From Artemisia argyi (taxonomy: Eukaryota; Streptophyta; Magnoliopsida; Asterales; Asteraceae): DNA of 64,000 nt. The stretch lies in the NCBI GenBank assembly GCA_030686995.1, contig CM060708.1, positions 261,634,044 through 261,698,043 of the forward strand, given 5' to 3'. The notes beneath the pieces are model-generated. The model was given only the letters and a program-made list of their open reading frames with translations. It did no database searches and was not told where the DNA came from. Shown here in pieces: positions 40,862 through 53,383 of this stretch; position 1 is the first letter of the stretch; the number at the start of each line of letters is the position of its first letter. The position numbers and the translations under genes were made by a program.

Positions 40862-43800
40862 TCATTGGTCCATGGGGAAAGTTTGGAGATCCGGGACAAC
40901 CAAGGGTGGTGTGTCCTCTCCAAAATAATGTTTCAATCTGTGACCATTCACTTTGAAGTTGGGACCTTCGGGTTGAGATAACTCAACAGTCCCGTATGGG
41001 TATACTTTAGCAATAGTGAATGGTCCAGTCCATCGGGTTTTTAATTTCCCCGAGAAGATCTTTAATCTTGAATTAAAAAGAAGGACTCTGTCACCGACGT
41101 TGAAAACTCGGTTCTTAATCTTAGAGTCGTGAATCTTCTTTGTCTTTTCTTTGTAGATCAAAGAGTTCTCGTAGGCTTGATCACGAAGTTCGTTTAATTC
41201 ATTGATTTGAACCTTACGGTGATCACCCGCTTTATGAAGGTCGTAGTTAGCATGTTTCAAGGCCCAGTAGGCTTTGTGCTCGAGCTCGATCGGTAAATGA
41301 CACGCCTTCCCGTATACAAGCTTGTATGGAGTACACCCGATGGGTGTTTTGTAAGCTGTACGGAAGGCCCAGAGTGCATCATCTAGTTTATCCGACCAGG
41401 AAGCACGGTTTTCACCTACTGTCCTCTCAAGAATCCGTTTAATACCACGGTTGGAAACCTCCACCTGCCCACTTGTCTGGGGGTGATATGCGGTAGAAAG
41501 ACGATGAGTAACACCGTACTTAAGCATGACTTTTGCAAATTGATCATTGCAAAAGTGAGTACCGCGATCACTAATGATGGCACGTGGGGTTCCAAAACGA
41601 GCAAAGAGGGATTTCAAGAATTTCACGACTACTCGGGCATCATTAGTGGGTAAGGCCTTTGCCTCAACCCATTTTGACAAATAGTCAACAGCCACGAGTA
41701 TGTATTTGTTTCCGTGAGAAGATGGGAATGGCCCCATAAAGTCAATACCCCAGACGTCAAAGATTTCACAAACTTGAATAGCATTTTGCGGCATTTCGTT
41801 CTTTTGTGAAATATTCCCGTGACGCTGACAAGCATCACAGGCTTTGACTAATTCGTGGGCATCCTTATAAATTGTGGGCCAATAGAAACCGGAATCAAAC
41901 ACCTTTTTGGCGGTGTAGTTAGGACTATGGTGGCCCCCGGTGGGTCCAGCATGGCAAGCCTTGAGAATATCGGTGGCTTCCTGTCCGTATACACATCGCC
42001 TGATGACTTGATCGGCACAGATTTTGAAGAGGAAAGGGTCGTCCCAGAAGTAATGTTTAACGTCTTTGAAGAATTTTTTCTTTTGTTGGGACGTTAACCC
42101 CTTCACTATGAAGTTACCCGCATGGTAATTTGCAAAGTCGGCAAACCATGGGGTAGTAGAGTCACCACGAAAAGCAACCGCATTGAGTGTCTCGAGAGGA
42201 AATGTTTCATTTATTTCCTTTTTCTCGGACACATCTTGATGAGGGTTCTCTAATCGTGAGAGATGATCAGCAGCTAGGTTCTCGGCTCCTTTTTTATCAC
42301 GGATAATGATATCAAATTCCTGAAGGAGGAGAACCCAACGAAGAAGCCTCGGCTTTGCATCTTGTTTTGCAAATAGGTATTTCAAAGCCGAGTGATCTGT
42401 GTACACTACGCATTTAGTCAAGATTAGGTATGACCGGAATTTCTCGAAGGCATACACCACAGCTAGGAGTTCTTTTTCAGTGGTGGTGTAATGACCTTGA
42501 GCCTCAGTCATAGTTTTGCTTGCGTAGTGTATGGGCTGAAAGTATTTTGCTTTTCGTTGCCCCAAGACCGCACCTATGGCAAAATCACTAGCATCGCACA
42601 TAAGCTCAAAAGGTTGGTCCCAATCGGGGGCAACAAGAATCGGTGCCTCGGTAAGCTTTTTCTTTAGTGTTTCAAAAGCTTCGATGCACTCAGGAGAGAA
42701 GATGAAAGGAGCATCCTTTTCGAGGAGATGGGTCATAGGCCGGGCAATCTTAGAAAAATCTTGGATAAACCTACGGTAGAAGCCGGCATGACCCAAAAAG
42801 CTCCGAACACCTTTTACGGTGGTGGGATGAGGTAATTTGGCAATGACATCGATTTTAGCTCTGTCAACCTCGATCCCGTTTTTTGAAATCTTATGACCGA
42901 GGACAATGCCTTCCTTGACCATAAAGTGGCTCTTCTCCCAGTTGAGACTTAGATTCGTTTCTTTGCAACGTTTAAGCATCTGTTCCAAGTGGGAGAGGCA
43001 AGTCTGAAATGAATCCCCGATGACCGAAAAGTCATCCATGAATACCTCCATAGTTTTCCCGATCATGTCGGAAAAAATAGACATCATGCATCTCTGGAAC
43101 GTGCCTGGTGCATTACATAAGCCAAAAGGCATACGTCTGTAGGCAAAAGTTCCGTAGGGGCATGTGAAGGTAGTCTTCTCTTGATCCTGGGGATCAATGG
43201 GGATTTGGAAGTAACCCGAGAAACCATCGAGGAAGCAGTAGTATTCATTCCCCGCAAGTCTTTCGAGCATTTGGTCCATAAAAGGCAGAGGAAAATGGTC
43301 CTTACGGGTGGCTTCATTTAACTTTCGATAGTCAATACAAACACGCCAACCCGTGACCAAACGAGTTGGAATCAACTCGTTATCCTCGTTGGTGACAACG
43401 GTAATGCCACCCTTTTTAGGAACACAATGAATTGGGCTAACCCAAGGACTGTCAGATATAGGGTAAATCAATCCCGCATCAAGAAGTTTAAGAACTTCTT
43501 GTTTGATAACTTCGTGGATTTTTGGATTTACCCTTCTCTGATGTTGCACAGCTGGTTTAAAGTCATCCTCCATTAAGATTTTATGAGTACAAAAGTTCGG
43601 GCTTATGCCCTTAATGTCGGAGAGTTTCCAAGCAATTGCTTGCTTGTTTGACTTAAGAACCTTTAGGAGTGCAGCCTTTTCCTCATCTTTTAAGTCTTTG
43701 GCAATAATGACGGGTAATTTATTATCACCCTCCAGAAATGCATATTCTAGATGAGGAGGCAAGTCCTTGAGCTCAACCTCGGGAAAGTCTTCAGTTATTT

Positions 43801-46552
43801 CAACATTTTTGACTTCCGCTTTATGAAGAATTTGTGGTGACGGAGAGGGTGAAGGATCGTCATTTAACAATCTTTCAAGGAGAAGAATGTCCCCCTCCGG
43901 GTCAAGATAGTTTTCATCAACTCCATCGGGAATTGAGCTATCTTGAGCAAGAAAAGCCTCGAGCTCTTCCAAAAGGAAGTCGCCTCCCTCAAACGGAGTG
44001 AGGGAAGGGGAAGAGTCGGAAATGATCGGGTCAGTAGAAAGACTGCCACTGGATGAGAAACCAAGGACTTCTTGGGATGATTCCTCCGACGCAATATCGA
44101 TGATGTCAATACGGTTAACCGTTTCAGCGTCATAATTGGAAGAATATCTTGAAGTCTGATCAAGATTGAATGTTATGGCTTCGCCACCAACACGTAGAGT
44201 GATTTCTTCTTCGAATACATCGATTAAAGCACGACCCGTTCTTAAGAATCCCCTCCCTAGAATGAGAGGAACTCGTGGGTCAGCATCGAAATCAACAATC
44301 ACGAAATCTGCCGGAAAGTGGAACTTTCCTACTTTCACGAAGATATCTTCGGCAATGCCGAGAGGACGGGATATGGTACGGTCTGCAAGCTCGAGTGTCA
44401 TGCAGGTCGGAGTGAGAGTAGGAAGTGAGAGTCTTTTCCAGACTGTGTAAGGCATCAGGTTAATGCTTGCGCCAAGATCGGCCAAGGCAAAGCATTCAAC
44501 CATCCCAGGGAAAATACATGGAATGAGAAATTTCCCGGGATCTCCAAGCTTTTCGGGAAGCTTTTTCAAGAGCACTGCTGAGCAATGCTCGTTAAGAGGA
44601 GTTTTTGCCATCTCACACAGTTTTTCTTTGTTGCTTATCAGATTTTTGATTGTTGAAGCAAACTTAGGCATGAGAAGAAGAGCGTCCGCGAAGCTAATAT
44701 CAAAGTGTAATTCTTGGAAAATTTGATAAAATTTTTCCATCTGATGGTTAGCTTTCTCGCGGTTCTTTTGTTCAGTCACTCGTGAAGGATATGGAATTGA
44801 CGGCTTAGGGTTGCTCTTTGAGATTTCATCAGGACACACAGGAGGATCAAATACAACTTTCGGCTTACGAGCCGGGACCGGGACAACTTGAGGGTGGACG
44901 TTGTTGGTACCTCCGTTATTAATAGGAAGTACCGTGTCCGTAGTAACCTCAGGTTCACGTTCCGCTACCTTAGGAGGAGAAGAAGAGGTAGAGGGAATCG
45001 AGGGTCCATTGTATGACACCCCACTTCGGGTAGTGATCGCTTTGACATCGCCCCTCGGGTTAGCGATCGTGTTGCTCGGTAATGTACCAGAGCTCGAGGG
45101 TCGATCATTTAAAGACTTCTGAAGTTCAGAGATAGTCTTGATCAATAGCCGATTTGTTTCCTCTTGTGCTTTCATGAATTGTTTAATTTCAGCATCTGAG
45201 GAAGACGAGGGTGGAACAATGTTTTGATTTTGAACAGGGGGATTTGGAACACGGTTGTTTTGAAAATTCCCTTGATTTTGATTGTTGTTACCCTGAAAAT
45301 TGTTTCTCTGATTGAAATTACCCTGATTGTAATTCCCTTGATTCTGGTTTCTTTGAAAATTTCCTTGAAAACCTTGGTTTTGATTGCCATTTTGAAAATT
45401 GTTTTGATTAAACTGGCCTTGATTTTGGTTCGGGTTTTGGAAATTTGAGTTTTGACCTTGGTTGAAATTCTGATTCGTGTTACGGTTTTGATTTTGGTTA
45501 AAACCGGGAGGTCCGAGAAAATTGTTGGAACGATAGCTTAAAAGATTACGGTCCCCTTGCGGTTGGTAAGAATTACCCCCCGTGTTGTAGGAACCGTTAG
45601 CAGCATAAACGTTCTCTTGAGAAAATTCAGCAGTAGCTGGACACTCGGAATACAGATGTGGGCCCCCACAAGTTTCACAACTTCGGGCCACGGCTTTCAC
45701 TTGTTGATTTTGAGCCTGATGTTGTATCGTTTGGTTCATTCTCAACACAGCCGTAGAAATATCATCCATCTTTTTGGTAAGAGCGATTATTTCAGGAGAT
45801 GATGATGATGAGGGAGTAACGGAATGACATGACGCTTCCCTCTCCGCAGAGGAATCCCAAAAGTTATGATGGGCAGTCATGTTCTCGATTAAGTCATAGC
45901 ACTCCTCGGGACGCCTTTTCATAAAGGTCCCACCAGCAGCAGCATTGAGAATGTCTCGGTGCCTCAATGTTAGACCATTATAGAAGGTATCTATTATGGT
46001 AACTTGTAACATATTGTGGTTAGGGCACCGATCAATGGCTAGCTTATAACGTTCCCAAGCCTCAAAAAGAGACTCATCGGGAAGTTGCCGGAAGTTGCTG
46101 ATATCATTACGTAACTTGGTAACCATGGATGGTGGAAAATATTTTGCTAAAAACTTGGTTACCATTTCATCAAAGGTACGAATAGAATTCTTTGGAAGTC
46201 GGTCAAACCATGCAGTGGCATGATGAGCGAGAGAATAGGGGAAGAGGTACAGCCGAAGGGCATCATCGGTGACACCATGCTGTTTCATGCTTTGGGTGAC
46301 CGTAAGATATTTGTCAAGATGCTTGTTGGCATCGTCACCCGGTAATCCGTGAAATTGACACGAATTCTGGACTTGTTGGATCATGTGATGCTTGAGGCCG
46401 AAGTCCGCAGCCCCAATAGTGAGTGGTGCAATAGGCCCACCCCGCCCTTGCATGGTAGGTTGGCACAGCTCCTCCATAGTTCGGAGATCGGGAGCTGGCT
46501 CATCCCTAGGAGGGTCAGGGGGTGGTAAAAGTGGTGGTGGCCCGGCGGCCAT
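40862..46552 (-). CDS. Gag-Pol polyprotein of element C (1896 aa, intact)
   Basis: One uninterrupted frame encoding all retrotransposition proteins. The Gag core includes [18 protein letters not shown] and [13 protein letters not shown], and a zinc knuckle at residues 292-304 (CX2CX3HX4C) followed by a very Asn/Gln-rich stretch. The aspartic protease has DLGA with Asp at 692. RT has FMDD at 1171-1174. RNase H has its first catalytic Asp near 1320 (CDASDF). Integrase has zinc Cys 1572 and 1575 and catalytic Asp 1604, Asp 1662 and Glu 1698 (exactly D,D35E). A GPFTI-containing C-terminus ends the protein, with no chromodomain. I keep MAAGPP at 46552 as the start because an in-frame TAG (46592-46594) separates it from an upstream ATG at 46627. 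Pol is about nine-tenths identical to that of A, but the Gag N-terminal half is not. Confidence 0.96.
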   Translation of the reverse strand: MAAGPPPLLPPPDPPRDEPAPDLRTMEELCQPTMQGRGGPIAPLTIGAADFGLKHHMIQQVQNSCQFHGLPGDDANKHLDKYLTVTQSMKQHGVTDDALRLYLFPYSLAHHATAWFDRLPKNSIRTFDEMVTKFLAKYFPPSMVTKLRNDISNFRQLPDESLFEAWERYKLAIDRCPNHNMLQVTIIDTFYNGLTLRHRDILNAAAGGTFMKRRPEECYDLIENMTAHHNFWDSSAEREASCHSVTPSSSSSPEIIALTKKMDDISTAVLRMNQTIQHQAQNQQVKAVARSCETCGGPHLYSECPATAEFSQENVYAANGSYNTGGNSYQPQGDRNLLSYRSNNFLGPPGFNQNQNRNTNQNFNQGQNSNFQNPNQNQGQFNQNNFQNGNQNQGFQGNFQRNQNQGNYNQGNFNQRNNFQGNNNQNQGNFQNNRVPNPPVQNQNIVPPSSSSDAEIKQFMKAQEETNRLLIKTISELQKSLNDRPSSSGTLPSNTIANPRGDVKAITTRSGVSYNGPSIPSTSSSPPKVAEREPEVTTDTVLPINNGGTNNVHPQVVPVPARKPKVVFDPPVCPDEISKSNPKPSIPYPSRVTEQKNREKANHQMEKFYQIFQELHFDISFADALLLMPKFASTIKNLISNKEKLCEMAKTPLNEHCSAVLLKKLPEKLGDPGKFLIPCIFPGMVECFALADLGASINLMPYTVWKRLSLPTLTPTCMTLELADRTISRPLGIAEDIFVKVGKFHFPADFVIVDFDADPRVPLILGRGFLRTGRALIDVFEEEITLRVGGEAITFNLDQTSRYSSNYDAETVNRIDIIDIASEESSQEVLGFSSSGSLSTDPIISDSSPSLTPFEGGDFLLEELEAFLAQDSSIPDGVDENYLDPEGDILLLERLLNDDPSPSPSPQILHKAEVKNVEITEDFPEVELKDLPPHLEYAFLEGDNKLPVIIAKDLKDEEKAALLKVLKSNKQAIAWKLSDIKGISPNFCTHKILMEDDFKPAVQHQRRVNPKIHEVIKQEVLKLLDAGLIYPISDSPWVSPIHCVPKKGGITVVTNEDNELIPTRLVTGWRVCIDYRKLNEATRKDHFPLPFMDQMLERLAGNEYYCFLDGFSGYFQIPIDPQDQEKTTFTCPYGTFAYRRMPFGLCNAPGTFQRCMMSIFSDMIGKTMEVFMDDFSVIGDSFQTCLSHLEQMLKRCKETNLSLNWEKSHFMVKEGIVLGHKISKNGIEVDRAKIDVIAKLPHPTTVKGVRSFLGHAGFYRRFIQDFSKIARPMTHLLEKDAPFIFSPECIEAFETLKKKLTEAPILVAPDWDQPFELMCDASDFAIGAVLGQRKAKYFQPIHYASKTMTEAQGHYTTTEKELLAVVYAFEKFRSYLILTKCVVYTDHSALKYLFAKQDAKPRLLRWVLLLQEFDIIIRDKKGAENLAADHLSRLENPHQDVSEKKEINETFPLETLNAVAFRGDSTTPWFADFANYHAGNFIVKGLTSQQKKKFFKDVKHYFWDDPFLFKICADQVIRRCVYGQEATDILKACHAGPTGGHHSPNYTAKKVFDSGFYWPTIYKDAHELVKACDACQRHGNISQKNEMPQNAIQVCEIFDVWGIDFMGPFPSSHGNKYILVAVDYLSKWVEAKALPTNDARVVVKFLKSLFARFGTPRAIISDRGTHFCNDQFAKVMLKYGVTHRLSTAYHPQTSGQVEVSNRGIKRILERTVGENRASWSDKLDDALWAFRTAYKTPIGCTPYKLVYGKACHLPIELEHKAYWALKHANYDLHKAGDHRKVQINELNELRDQAYENSLIYKEKTKKIHDSKIKNRVFNVGDRVLLFNSRLKIFSGKLKTRWTGPFTIAKVYPYGTVELSQPEGPNFKVNGHRLKHYFGEDTPPLVVPDLQTFPMDQ

Positions 46553-47178
46553 TTCGGTTTCTGTGTTAGAACGTAGCTCGGGTACGTCTTTCTATTTTTT
46601 ATTCTTTGTTTGAGACCGAGTGCGCATGCACTAAAAACAATTTTTCAACACAAGTTCGAGGCAAAACTACAGTGAACTTAAACCAATAATCACAAGTGAG
46701 CAACTTCTTTGAAAAAGGTACACTACTCACAGGGATACAAAGGCAAGTTTTAATCTTAAGTTTGGGAACTTATTATGGGTTTATTAATTGATTTTTTGAA
46801 AAACTGCTTTAGGCTTATGGGTGTGTGTGCAGAAAACTTGGGAAATATTTTTGGAACTGATTCGTTAACCGAAATCGTCCCTTTAAGATTACTCGCAGGC
46901 TGGCGGGAGGAAGTAAATAGGTTTCCTCTTCAGTTCGCAATTTAATGTCAGAACTTACCTTAAACCAACTGTTTCAGGTTGTAATCTTAAAGAACACGAA
47001 GTAATTTAACTTCACAGTTTGTTTTTGATTGTTTTTAATTTTTTTTGGTGTTTTTCAATACTTCAGGAGAAGTGTTAATGAACGTTTTTGATATGATTAT
47101 GTTTTAAAAAAAAACTTTTTACAGGGAGGGTTTTGAAAAACCACTAAACTTAAAACGATTTTAAAACACGCAACAACC
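46553..47178 (-). other. 5' leader of C with conserved upstream ATG
   Basis: An 11-codon ORF (MRTRSQTKNKK, then TAG) at 46627-46592 is in frame with gag and begins with the same MRTRS that starts the Gag of A. The rest of the leader is AT-rich with no other feature I can support. Confidence 0.75.
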
Positions 47179-47196
47179 TCCCCGGCAGCGGCGCCA
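47179..47196 (-). other. Primer binding site of C (tRNA-Asp)
   Basis: TCCCCGGCAGCGGCGCCA, 17 of 18 bases matching the 3' end of plant tRNA-Asp. Five bases separate it from the LTR edge at 47202. Confidence 0.9.
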
Positions 47197-47279
47197 AATT
47201 TTGATTGAGCCCGAACCGTCTGATTATTATTGACCAAGGTCAACAAGTCAAAGACAGCCTAGAATCAATACTCCGGTGA

Positions 47280-47297
47280 TAGTATAGTGTATTCCCG
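47280..47297 (+). other. tRNA-Asp D-arm/anticodon-stem-like stretch in U5 of C
   Basis: TAGTATAGTG plus TATTCCCG: the same two blocks occur in plant tRNA-Asp(GUC) separated by GTAAG (recalled sequence). The element RNA would be complementary to the tRNA here. The partner LTR has the same stretch at 35845-35862. Confidence 0.6.
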
Positions 47298-50151
47298 GGT
47301 CGTTAAAGTCCCGACGAGATTGAAATGGTGCTTTTGGAATCGTTTATGAGAAAGTGGCACTGAGGACAGTAGCCAGATGATGTAGGAATGATATTGCTAC
47401 TGTTATTTTGGTATTGACAAACAGATATAATATTCACAATAATCAGATACCAGATATATGCACAAATTGACAATTAAGATCACGTATCGGACTGGACAAG
47501 TGGGTTTTTTGTAATTATGAAACTATAGGGGGTGCTTTTGACACTTTTCAAAACTTGAAATTAAAAATGAAAAAGAAATGATAAAAGTGATTAAAATAAT
47601 ATTAAACTATTATTTAATTAATTAAACTATTTAAAATCTAAATTAAAACCTAATTTAAATAAACTAAAAATGACAAATGATTTAAATTATACTAAAAATT
47701 AACAAAAATATTTTCTAAACCTAAATTAGAACTTGAAGAAAGTATAAAAAATTAAAAATAATATTTTTGTCTTTTTGTGGTTTTGTAATTAATTAAAAAC
47801 TATTTAAATTAATTAAACTAACTAAACTACTTTTAATTTATATTAATACTAAATTACCTTAGAAAATTAAGATAAAATTTATAAAATTATTTAACCATCA
47901 CTGGAATCCTACAAAATTATAAAAACTCTAAAATTATATTTTAAGATTAAACAACTAATTATTTATCTATTAATTAACTTAAATCTATTTTAAACAAATT
48001 AAATAAAGAAAATAGAAAATGAACAGTAGATTCTCAAAATTTATTTTCTAAAAACTTATTACACTATATTAGAACTAGAAAAATTATAAAAACTAGATTT
48101 AACCTTATAAAAACTAATTAAGCTATTTAATATTTGATATTAATTAATAATAAAGAAAATTAAAATTAAATCTAATTAGCATTAAATGACAAAATAAAAA
48201 TCTGAAAAATTTATTATAACTACTTTACTATCTAAGGTATTTAATAAAAATATAAAAACACTAGTTACTTAATTAAAATCTAAAAATGAAAATTAAAATT
48301 AACTTGAATTAAATAGAAACTATCACTTTTTTTAAACTTGATTTTTTTTGGATTTTTCTTTTACAAACTAACTTTATACTTAAAATAAAAGACTTTTTGT
48401 GAAAACACTTTGAAATTTAGCTTATAAATAAGCTGTAAACACCCCCTTAACCAACTCAGTTGACTTTGGTTGACTGATTGGTCAAATAAGGTCAAATGGC
48501 CTTGGGTGGGGTCCACAATGGTGAAAACAGATACAACTAAGTTTAACAAACTTAACTAAGCTAGGAATAACTATAAATGAGCACAAATAAGCTGAGTAAA
48601 AATGAAATAAGCACTTATCAAATTGCAATTTAACACAGATTGGGGACAAACTATGGGGCTTAATCTAGGTGGGGTCCACAGTGACTCAGGTCAATCCAAT
48701 GGTCAAAGGTGAGACCCTGGTAGGAGGGGGGTTGGGAGAACCTAAAAGCTAGGTGTGGGGACCACTGAGATGGTCACAAAACCACCACAAAGTGGTGGTT
48801 GTGACTGAGGTCTGGTCTGAGCAGGGCAATACCCTTGCCCTGCAGTTGTCTTTGAAGGTGAATGTGGCTCAGATTAAATTTTCTAAAAATCAAATGAAAG
48901 CATATTCTCAAAGTTGAGCTGGTAGAGAACTAAACCTCCAATTTTCACAATCCAAAACAAATCACAAAATTCAGAAATTAACAAGCAAATATGGTGAAAT
49001 CTGAGATTGAATAATTTTGACTTTTAAGGAAAACTTGAAAGTTTGACTAAAATGAGTTTCTAAGCTATATTACTGATTGATTTAAGTTATTTAAGCTATT
49101 AGAATCCTAAATTAAGCTAGTCCTACAAGTTTTAAGCTAAATGGTGAGTTTTTTGAACCTCAAAACCTTGACAGTTAACTGTCAAGGTGTTGGGAATGAG
49201 AATTTGACTTTTGCTCACTAAATGTCCAAGTACTGAGTTGAATGAGGTTAGAAATGACTTAAGCTGAGTTTCTAAGCAACTTGCACCCACTTATAACAAC
49301 AATTACCTAGTCAATTCCTCTAATCCAAACACCCCTTTTGTTTGACTGTTTTGAGTTTTTCAAGTCAATTGGTTACTAGAGGTTACAAACTCACTTCCAA
49401 TAAACAAAATATGATTAAGGTAACTGGTTTTGAGTACTAGACTTTCAGATTAACACATTACTCATACACACTTAACACAAAACTAATGACACAATTAAAC
49501 TAGTGATTATGAGTAACTAACTATTTTAAACAACAAGCTATAAATTTTAAGCTAAGATCTATCTAAACAAGACTCAAATAACACAAACAAACAGGCATAA
49601 GCAAATATAAGCAAACATTTATTCAAAAGCTTAAACTAGGAATTTTAACTAAAAATTAAAATAAGTAAATCCTTACTAGGTTACCCTCAGCATGAACAGA
49701 GGGTTTTCCTTTGTAGCCTATCTTTAGATAGGCACTTTCAAGCTCAATTCAACTCCTTGATTGTGATCAAAACCTGAAACAAACACAAACATACAAACAG
49801 TTGACTTTTATTGACTTTCTTTTGTTTCTTGATTATGTTCCACTATCACTGAGTTTTAAGGTCTCTAAAGCTTGAACAAGCTTAGGGGAGCTTATGTGTG
49901 CCTAAATACAGTCCATAAAATATTACTAAAACAACAATTGAGCAATACGAGATATTGAAAGAAAATTAAAATTGCATACGATGTAATAATGAAAGAAACT
50001 TGAACTTTATAACTGAAACTAAGTTACAATACAATAAAAAGAAGGTTACCACTGCTTAAGAGCTTGGGTGTACCCTAAAATTGAAATTTGCAATTAAACG
50101 ACATAAACTAAAACTAAATTAACTAACTACTCTTCCTCTTGCATCCATCTT

Positions 50152-50161
50152 CTATTTATAG
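50152..50161 (-). promoter_or_regulatory. TATA box in 5' LTR of C
   Basis: CTATAAATAG on the minus strand, about 2.95 kb from the internal edge, so the R-U5 part would be long. The same site is at 38717-38726 in the other LTR. Confidence 0.6.
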
Positions 50162-51258
50162 CCCTCAATTAGGGTTCCCAGCTGCATTTCAATCATTTCC
50201 CACCTTTCTCTTCAATCTTTGGTCCACTCATGATGCTCCACGTATTTTGGCGGGAAAAATCTGCTTTTTGCAGCTTGGTCTGATACACGCAAAGGAGGGG
50301 GTAGCATTAATTGTGGGGGGTCATGGGTAGGTATAGGGAGGTGGGAGCATTAATTGTGGGGGGTCATGGGTTGTGATTGGTGGAAAATGGAGGTGAGCAA
50401 GTGGTGGTGTATGTGGGGGAAAATCTGAGAGGGAAGGGGAGGTAGGGGTAAGAGTTTGACCGAGATGTTTGACCCCGTATTATTTAAATAACGGGGGTGG
50501 ACTGGGCTAGTTATCTTTTGGGCTTGGGTGGGCTAATGTTTGGATTGGACTTGTGTTTTGGTTTTTGGTTTAATTTTGGATCCGGTTTGGTTTTAAGCTA
50601 GGAATAATCACAAGGACTAAATGTGTAAATTTAGGAAAGTTAAGGGACTGGATTTGGCATTTTCTTAGAGTATTTCAAAGGTTGTATAATGCCAATAATG
50701 AATAGTGTGAGGTTTTATTATTGAATTTTTCACTTTTAAAACCCCAGGGACTAAATCTGTCAACTTCCCAAACTTCAGGGACCTGCCATGAAACTTTTCC
50801 AAAATTCACATAAGGACCAATCCTGCATTTAAACATTAGTATAAGGACCACAAGTATTATTTTAAACCTCAGGGACCAAATCTGCCAATTTTACAAACTC
50901 CAGGGACCTGTTTTGCCAATTTTGGATTTTGAGGGGTAAAAGTGTAATTTTCTCAAATTTTATCACCCAAGGACTTATTTTGAATATATTTTGACTTTTC
51001 TTTGCCTTGGGATGATTTTCCTTTCATTTTAAACTTCCAGGGACTAGATTTGACAACTTTTGAAAGTTGGGGGACTGAAACTGCCAATTATGCAAACTTT
51101 ATGTGTTTTTCATCTGTTTTTGGTATTTTTGCATTTGAAACATGTAAAACACTTTCCTGGGATATTTTCACTATTTTGATTCATTATTGAGTGTTTTTGG
51201 ATGTTTTGGCAGTTCAGAAATGGTAAAAATGATGAGTATTTACACACCCATCAACTTG

Positions 51259-52233
51259 CATAACTAGACATTTGCTACATTTTACATTTCATAAAACACA
51301 ACACTTTTTATTTCTTAAAATAGAAATGTCACATCACATTTATGGCAAGTTTTGTCAATATACATTTATGAAAAGAAAGTGTGTTTGACTAACCATATGT
51401 TTGCTTGCACAAGTTTTGTGTTTGACTAAGTGTAATGAGATGTGACATTGTTTGGTTTGCAAGATTTATTGCAAAACCAACTGCAAGCCCGGCGGAACCC
51501 TGGGGGTACACGGGCGGAACCCATCTGAGGGTTCCGCCGTATCCGCCAGGCCTGTAGAAGGTTTTGCTATAAATACTAAGCCACAAGTTTGATTTTTGGC
51601 TTATCACTCTACATCATATTTTCACACATTCATTCATTCTTTCATCTAACCCTTTAACATCTCATATGTGAAGTTTCTTTTTGTAGCAAAGAGATTCACG
51701 AGTTCATAAAAAGTTACAAGTATTCAACACAACGTTGCAAGACTTGTTAGCTTAGCATTGTGTAGAATTGTGTAGTTTACACTTCATTTGAGTGTGTATT
51801 TTCAGTAGTGATCGGTTAGTATTTTAGTCCTCAAAATACAAAGTGTGACGGGAGTTGTTGTACCCTTGTAAAAGAACTAACGGGAGTGGTTGTACCCTTG
51901 TAAAAGAACTCGACATCTAGCTTAGTGTCGGTAAACGTGTATAAGCGACGTGTAAGGTTTTCTCCGCCGGTGAAAGGAGCTTGTTAACTAGTGAAAGAAA
52001 CTCTCGAGTTGGATACTCGGGGCGTGGACGTAGGGCAAGGAAAAAGAGTCCTTGTAGCCGAACCACGATAAATACTCATGTTGTGGTTTGATCGTTTCTT
52101 TCTTTATACTTGCATGTTATATATTGTGTTTGTGTATATATCTTTGATCAAACGGAAAGTTTCAAAAGATAATTAATCAACTTAAAAAGATTTTAAATGG
52201 TAAAATATTCAACCCCCCTTCTAGTTTTCCACA
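51259..52233 (+). repeat. 3' LTR of D, remaining 975 bp
   Basis: Continues the LTR after element C and its target duplicate (51254-51258). It holds a TATA box, two near-repeats of gtacccttgtaaaagaact near 51870-51909, and the typical copia end ...CCCCCCTTCTAGTTTTCCACA. The host flank begins at 52234. Confidence 0.75.
51513..51575 (+). promoter_or_regulatory. LTR promoter of D: hairpin and TATA box
   Basis: A perfect 10-bp inverted repeat GGCGGAACCC/GGGTTCCGCC (51513-51522 with 51529-51538), with a third copy of GGCGGAACCC at 51491-51500. TATAAATA follows at 51568-51575. Confidence 0.6.
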
Positions 52234-52502
52234 TGACATATGACCCCTACAGCCCTACTGGCTGCATCCATAAAATCAGGATGAATGCTCAAGTTTATAC
52301 AAGCTCACAAGAATCAAGTCGACAATGTATTGCCTGGAAGCCGAACATTTTTAGTCAAGGTAATCCATGAACCAATGACAAATGTAACAAGTTATCGTAT
52401 TGACGTAATATACAAGTAAATAGACAAATAGAACAGTAGGTCGATGGATGCAATTTGCAACTCTGTTCTTTTTAACTGAGTAAAAAACAACCAACACCAC
52501 AC

Positions 52503-52828
52503 CAGTATGTACATAAAGCACGCCAGAAGTTAAAGACTTGTAAAGAAAACATGTACGTAGTAGCAAGCATTCCTGGTCGATTTCCAACCTTCAAACCATT
52601 AAGGACATCTCCCATACAAAATCTCAAAGAATTACCACAACAACGATCAAAGCGACATCTTAAAGCAAGCCAGTATCTACATAAAGCAAGCCAGAAGTTA
52701 AGACTTGTAAAGAAAACATGTACGTAGTAGCAAGCACTCCTGGTCGATTTCCAACCTTCAAACCATTAAGGACATCTCCTATACAAAATCTCAAAGAATT
52801 ACCACAACCACGATCAAAGCGACATTTT
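52503..52828. repeat. 168-bp tandem duplication beside the Josephin-like gene
   Basis: The two copies start at 52503 and 52671 with only scattered differences. They lie about 180-500 bp past the stop codon of the Josephin-like gene, probably in its 3' UTR or flank. The rest of 52234-53006 shows no gene. Confidence 0.9.
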
Positions 52829-53006
52829 ATGACGTATATTTTTATATTCTTAAAAGGTCCCAGTAACCATCAACCACGGTTCACACAAAAGAAGCAAGTT
52901 GAGCAGCATCAGACAGCGAGAATCAGAAACTTGATCACTCTATGACTACGAATCTACGATAACAACAAAAGAGGACCTAAAAGTATTGAACCTCCATTGT
53001 AGCCAC

Positions 53007-53383
53007 CTAGTCCTCATCTTTTACAAGCAACATTTCAGGACCGCAATCAATGGCACTATCCAAAAACAGCCTTAAATCTTCAGTACTTTCATATGGGTAC
53101 GTAGATGAAAAATCACTATCCAAATTATACCAAACCCCGTTAATCCTTCTTAAAGAAACCCAATGGCGGCCCTTCCATATCCCGTCGTATATTTTCACAG
53201 GTATATTGAGTACAATACCCATCAATTTACTTTCAGGTTCATCAAGATTAATGGAAGAAGCTTTATTATGTCGATCATGCCAAACTACCCTCTTTCCCTT
53301 TCCTTCCACTACAGATATTAACACGTTTATATCATAATTACCTGTAAATGAGTTATGATGAGGCTTGAAGATGACTGATAAAG
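53007..53383 (-). pseudogene. Josephin-like deubiquitinase, C-terminal coding part (disrupted by B2)
   Basis: Josephin proteins are cysteine proteases that remove ubiquitin. The segment reads SVIFKPHHNSFTGNYDINVL, then VVWHDRHNKASSINLD, then GRHWVSLRRINGVWYNLDSD with the catalytic His in RHW and the partner Asn in WYNLDS, ending LLVKDED at TAG 53007-53009. It resembles the C-terminal two-thirds of plant Josephin-like proteins. B2 sits at 53384. Discounting B2 and one taaag, the frame joins 60298-60387 without a gap (GHWTPL then SVIFKP). As it stands the exon runs into LTR sequence, so a normal protein is not expected from this allele. The gene-family assignment is from memory of the family. 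Confidence 0.85.

Larger units (their letters stand above)
35767..51253 (-). mobile_element. Element C: complete, young Athila-type element
   Basis: 15,487 bp. Both LTRs are exactly 4052 bp and nearly identical; by eye I found four mismatches. The target duplication acttg is at 35762-35766 and 51254-51258. It was inserted in the LTR of D in the opposite orientation. It has a tRNA-Asp binding site, one uninterrupted gag-pol of 1896 codons and a polypurine tract. There is no env ORF: about 1 kb of repeat-bearing noncoding sequence follows pol. All parts needed for an autonomous element of this class appear present. Confidence 0.96.
47202..51253 (-). repeat. 5' LTR of C
   Basis: Same length as its partner and almost identical. 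It contains the tRNA-Asp-like segment 78 nt from the edge, an AT-rich stretch, the TATA box and the GGAC-phrase array (50610-51085). Confidence 0.96.
22027..52233 (+). mobile_element. Element D: 3' part of a SIRE-type Ty1/copia element, split by B3 and C
   Basis: Its surviving + strand pieces are 22027-24200, 34982-35766 and 51259-52233. Diagnostic features are an env-like ORF, several AAAAAGGGGGAGA polypurine tracts, an LTR starting TGTTAATAC directly after the last tract, and an LTR end ...CCCCCCTTCTAGTTTTCCACA. I recognise these as the style of SIRE/Maximus copia elements. gag-pol and the 5' LTR lie left of the window or beyond element A. It is the oldest layer of the nest here, since A borders it and B3 and C sit inside it. 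Confidence 0.8.

Noticed and set aside
45224..45448. Ile/Leu/Val-rich ORF on the + strand within C, resembling a membrane protein
   Set aside because: It is the reverse complement of the Asn/Gln-rich gag stretch, a compositional artefact.
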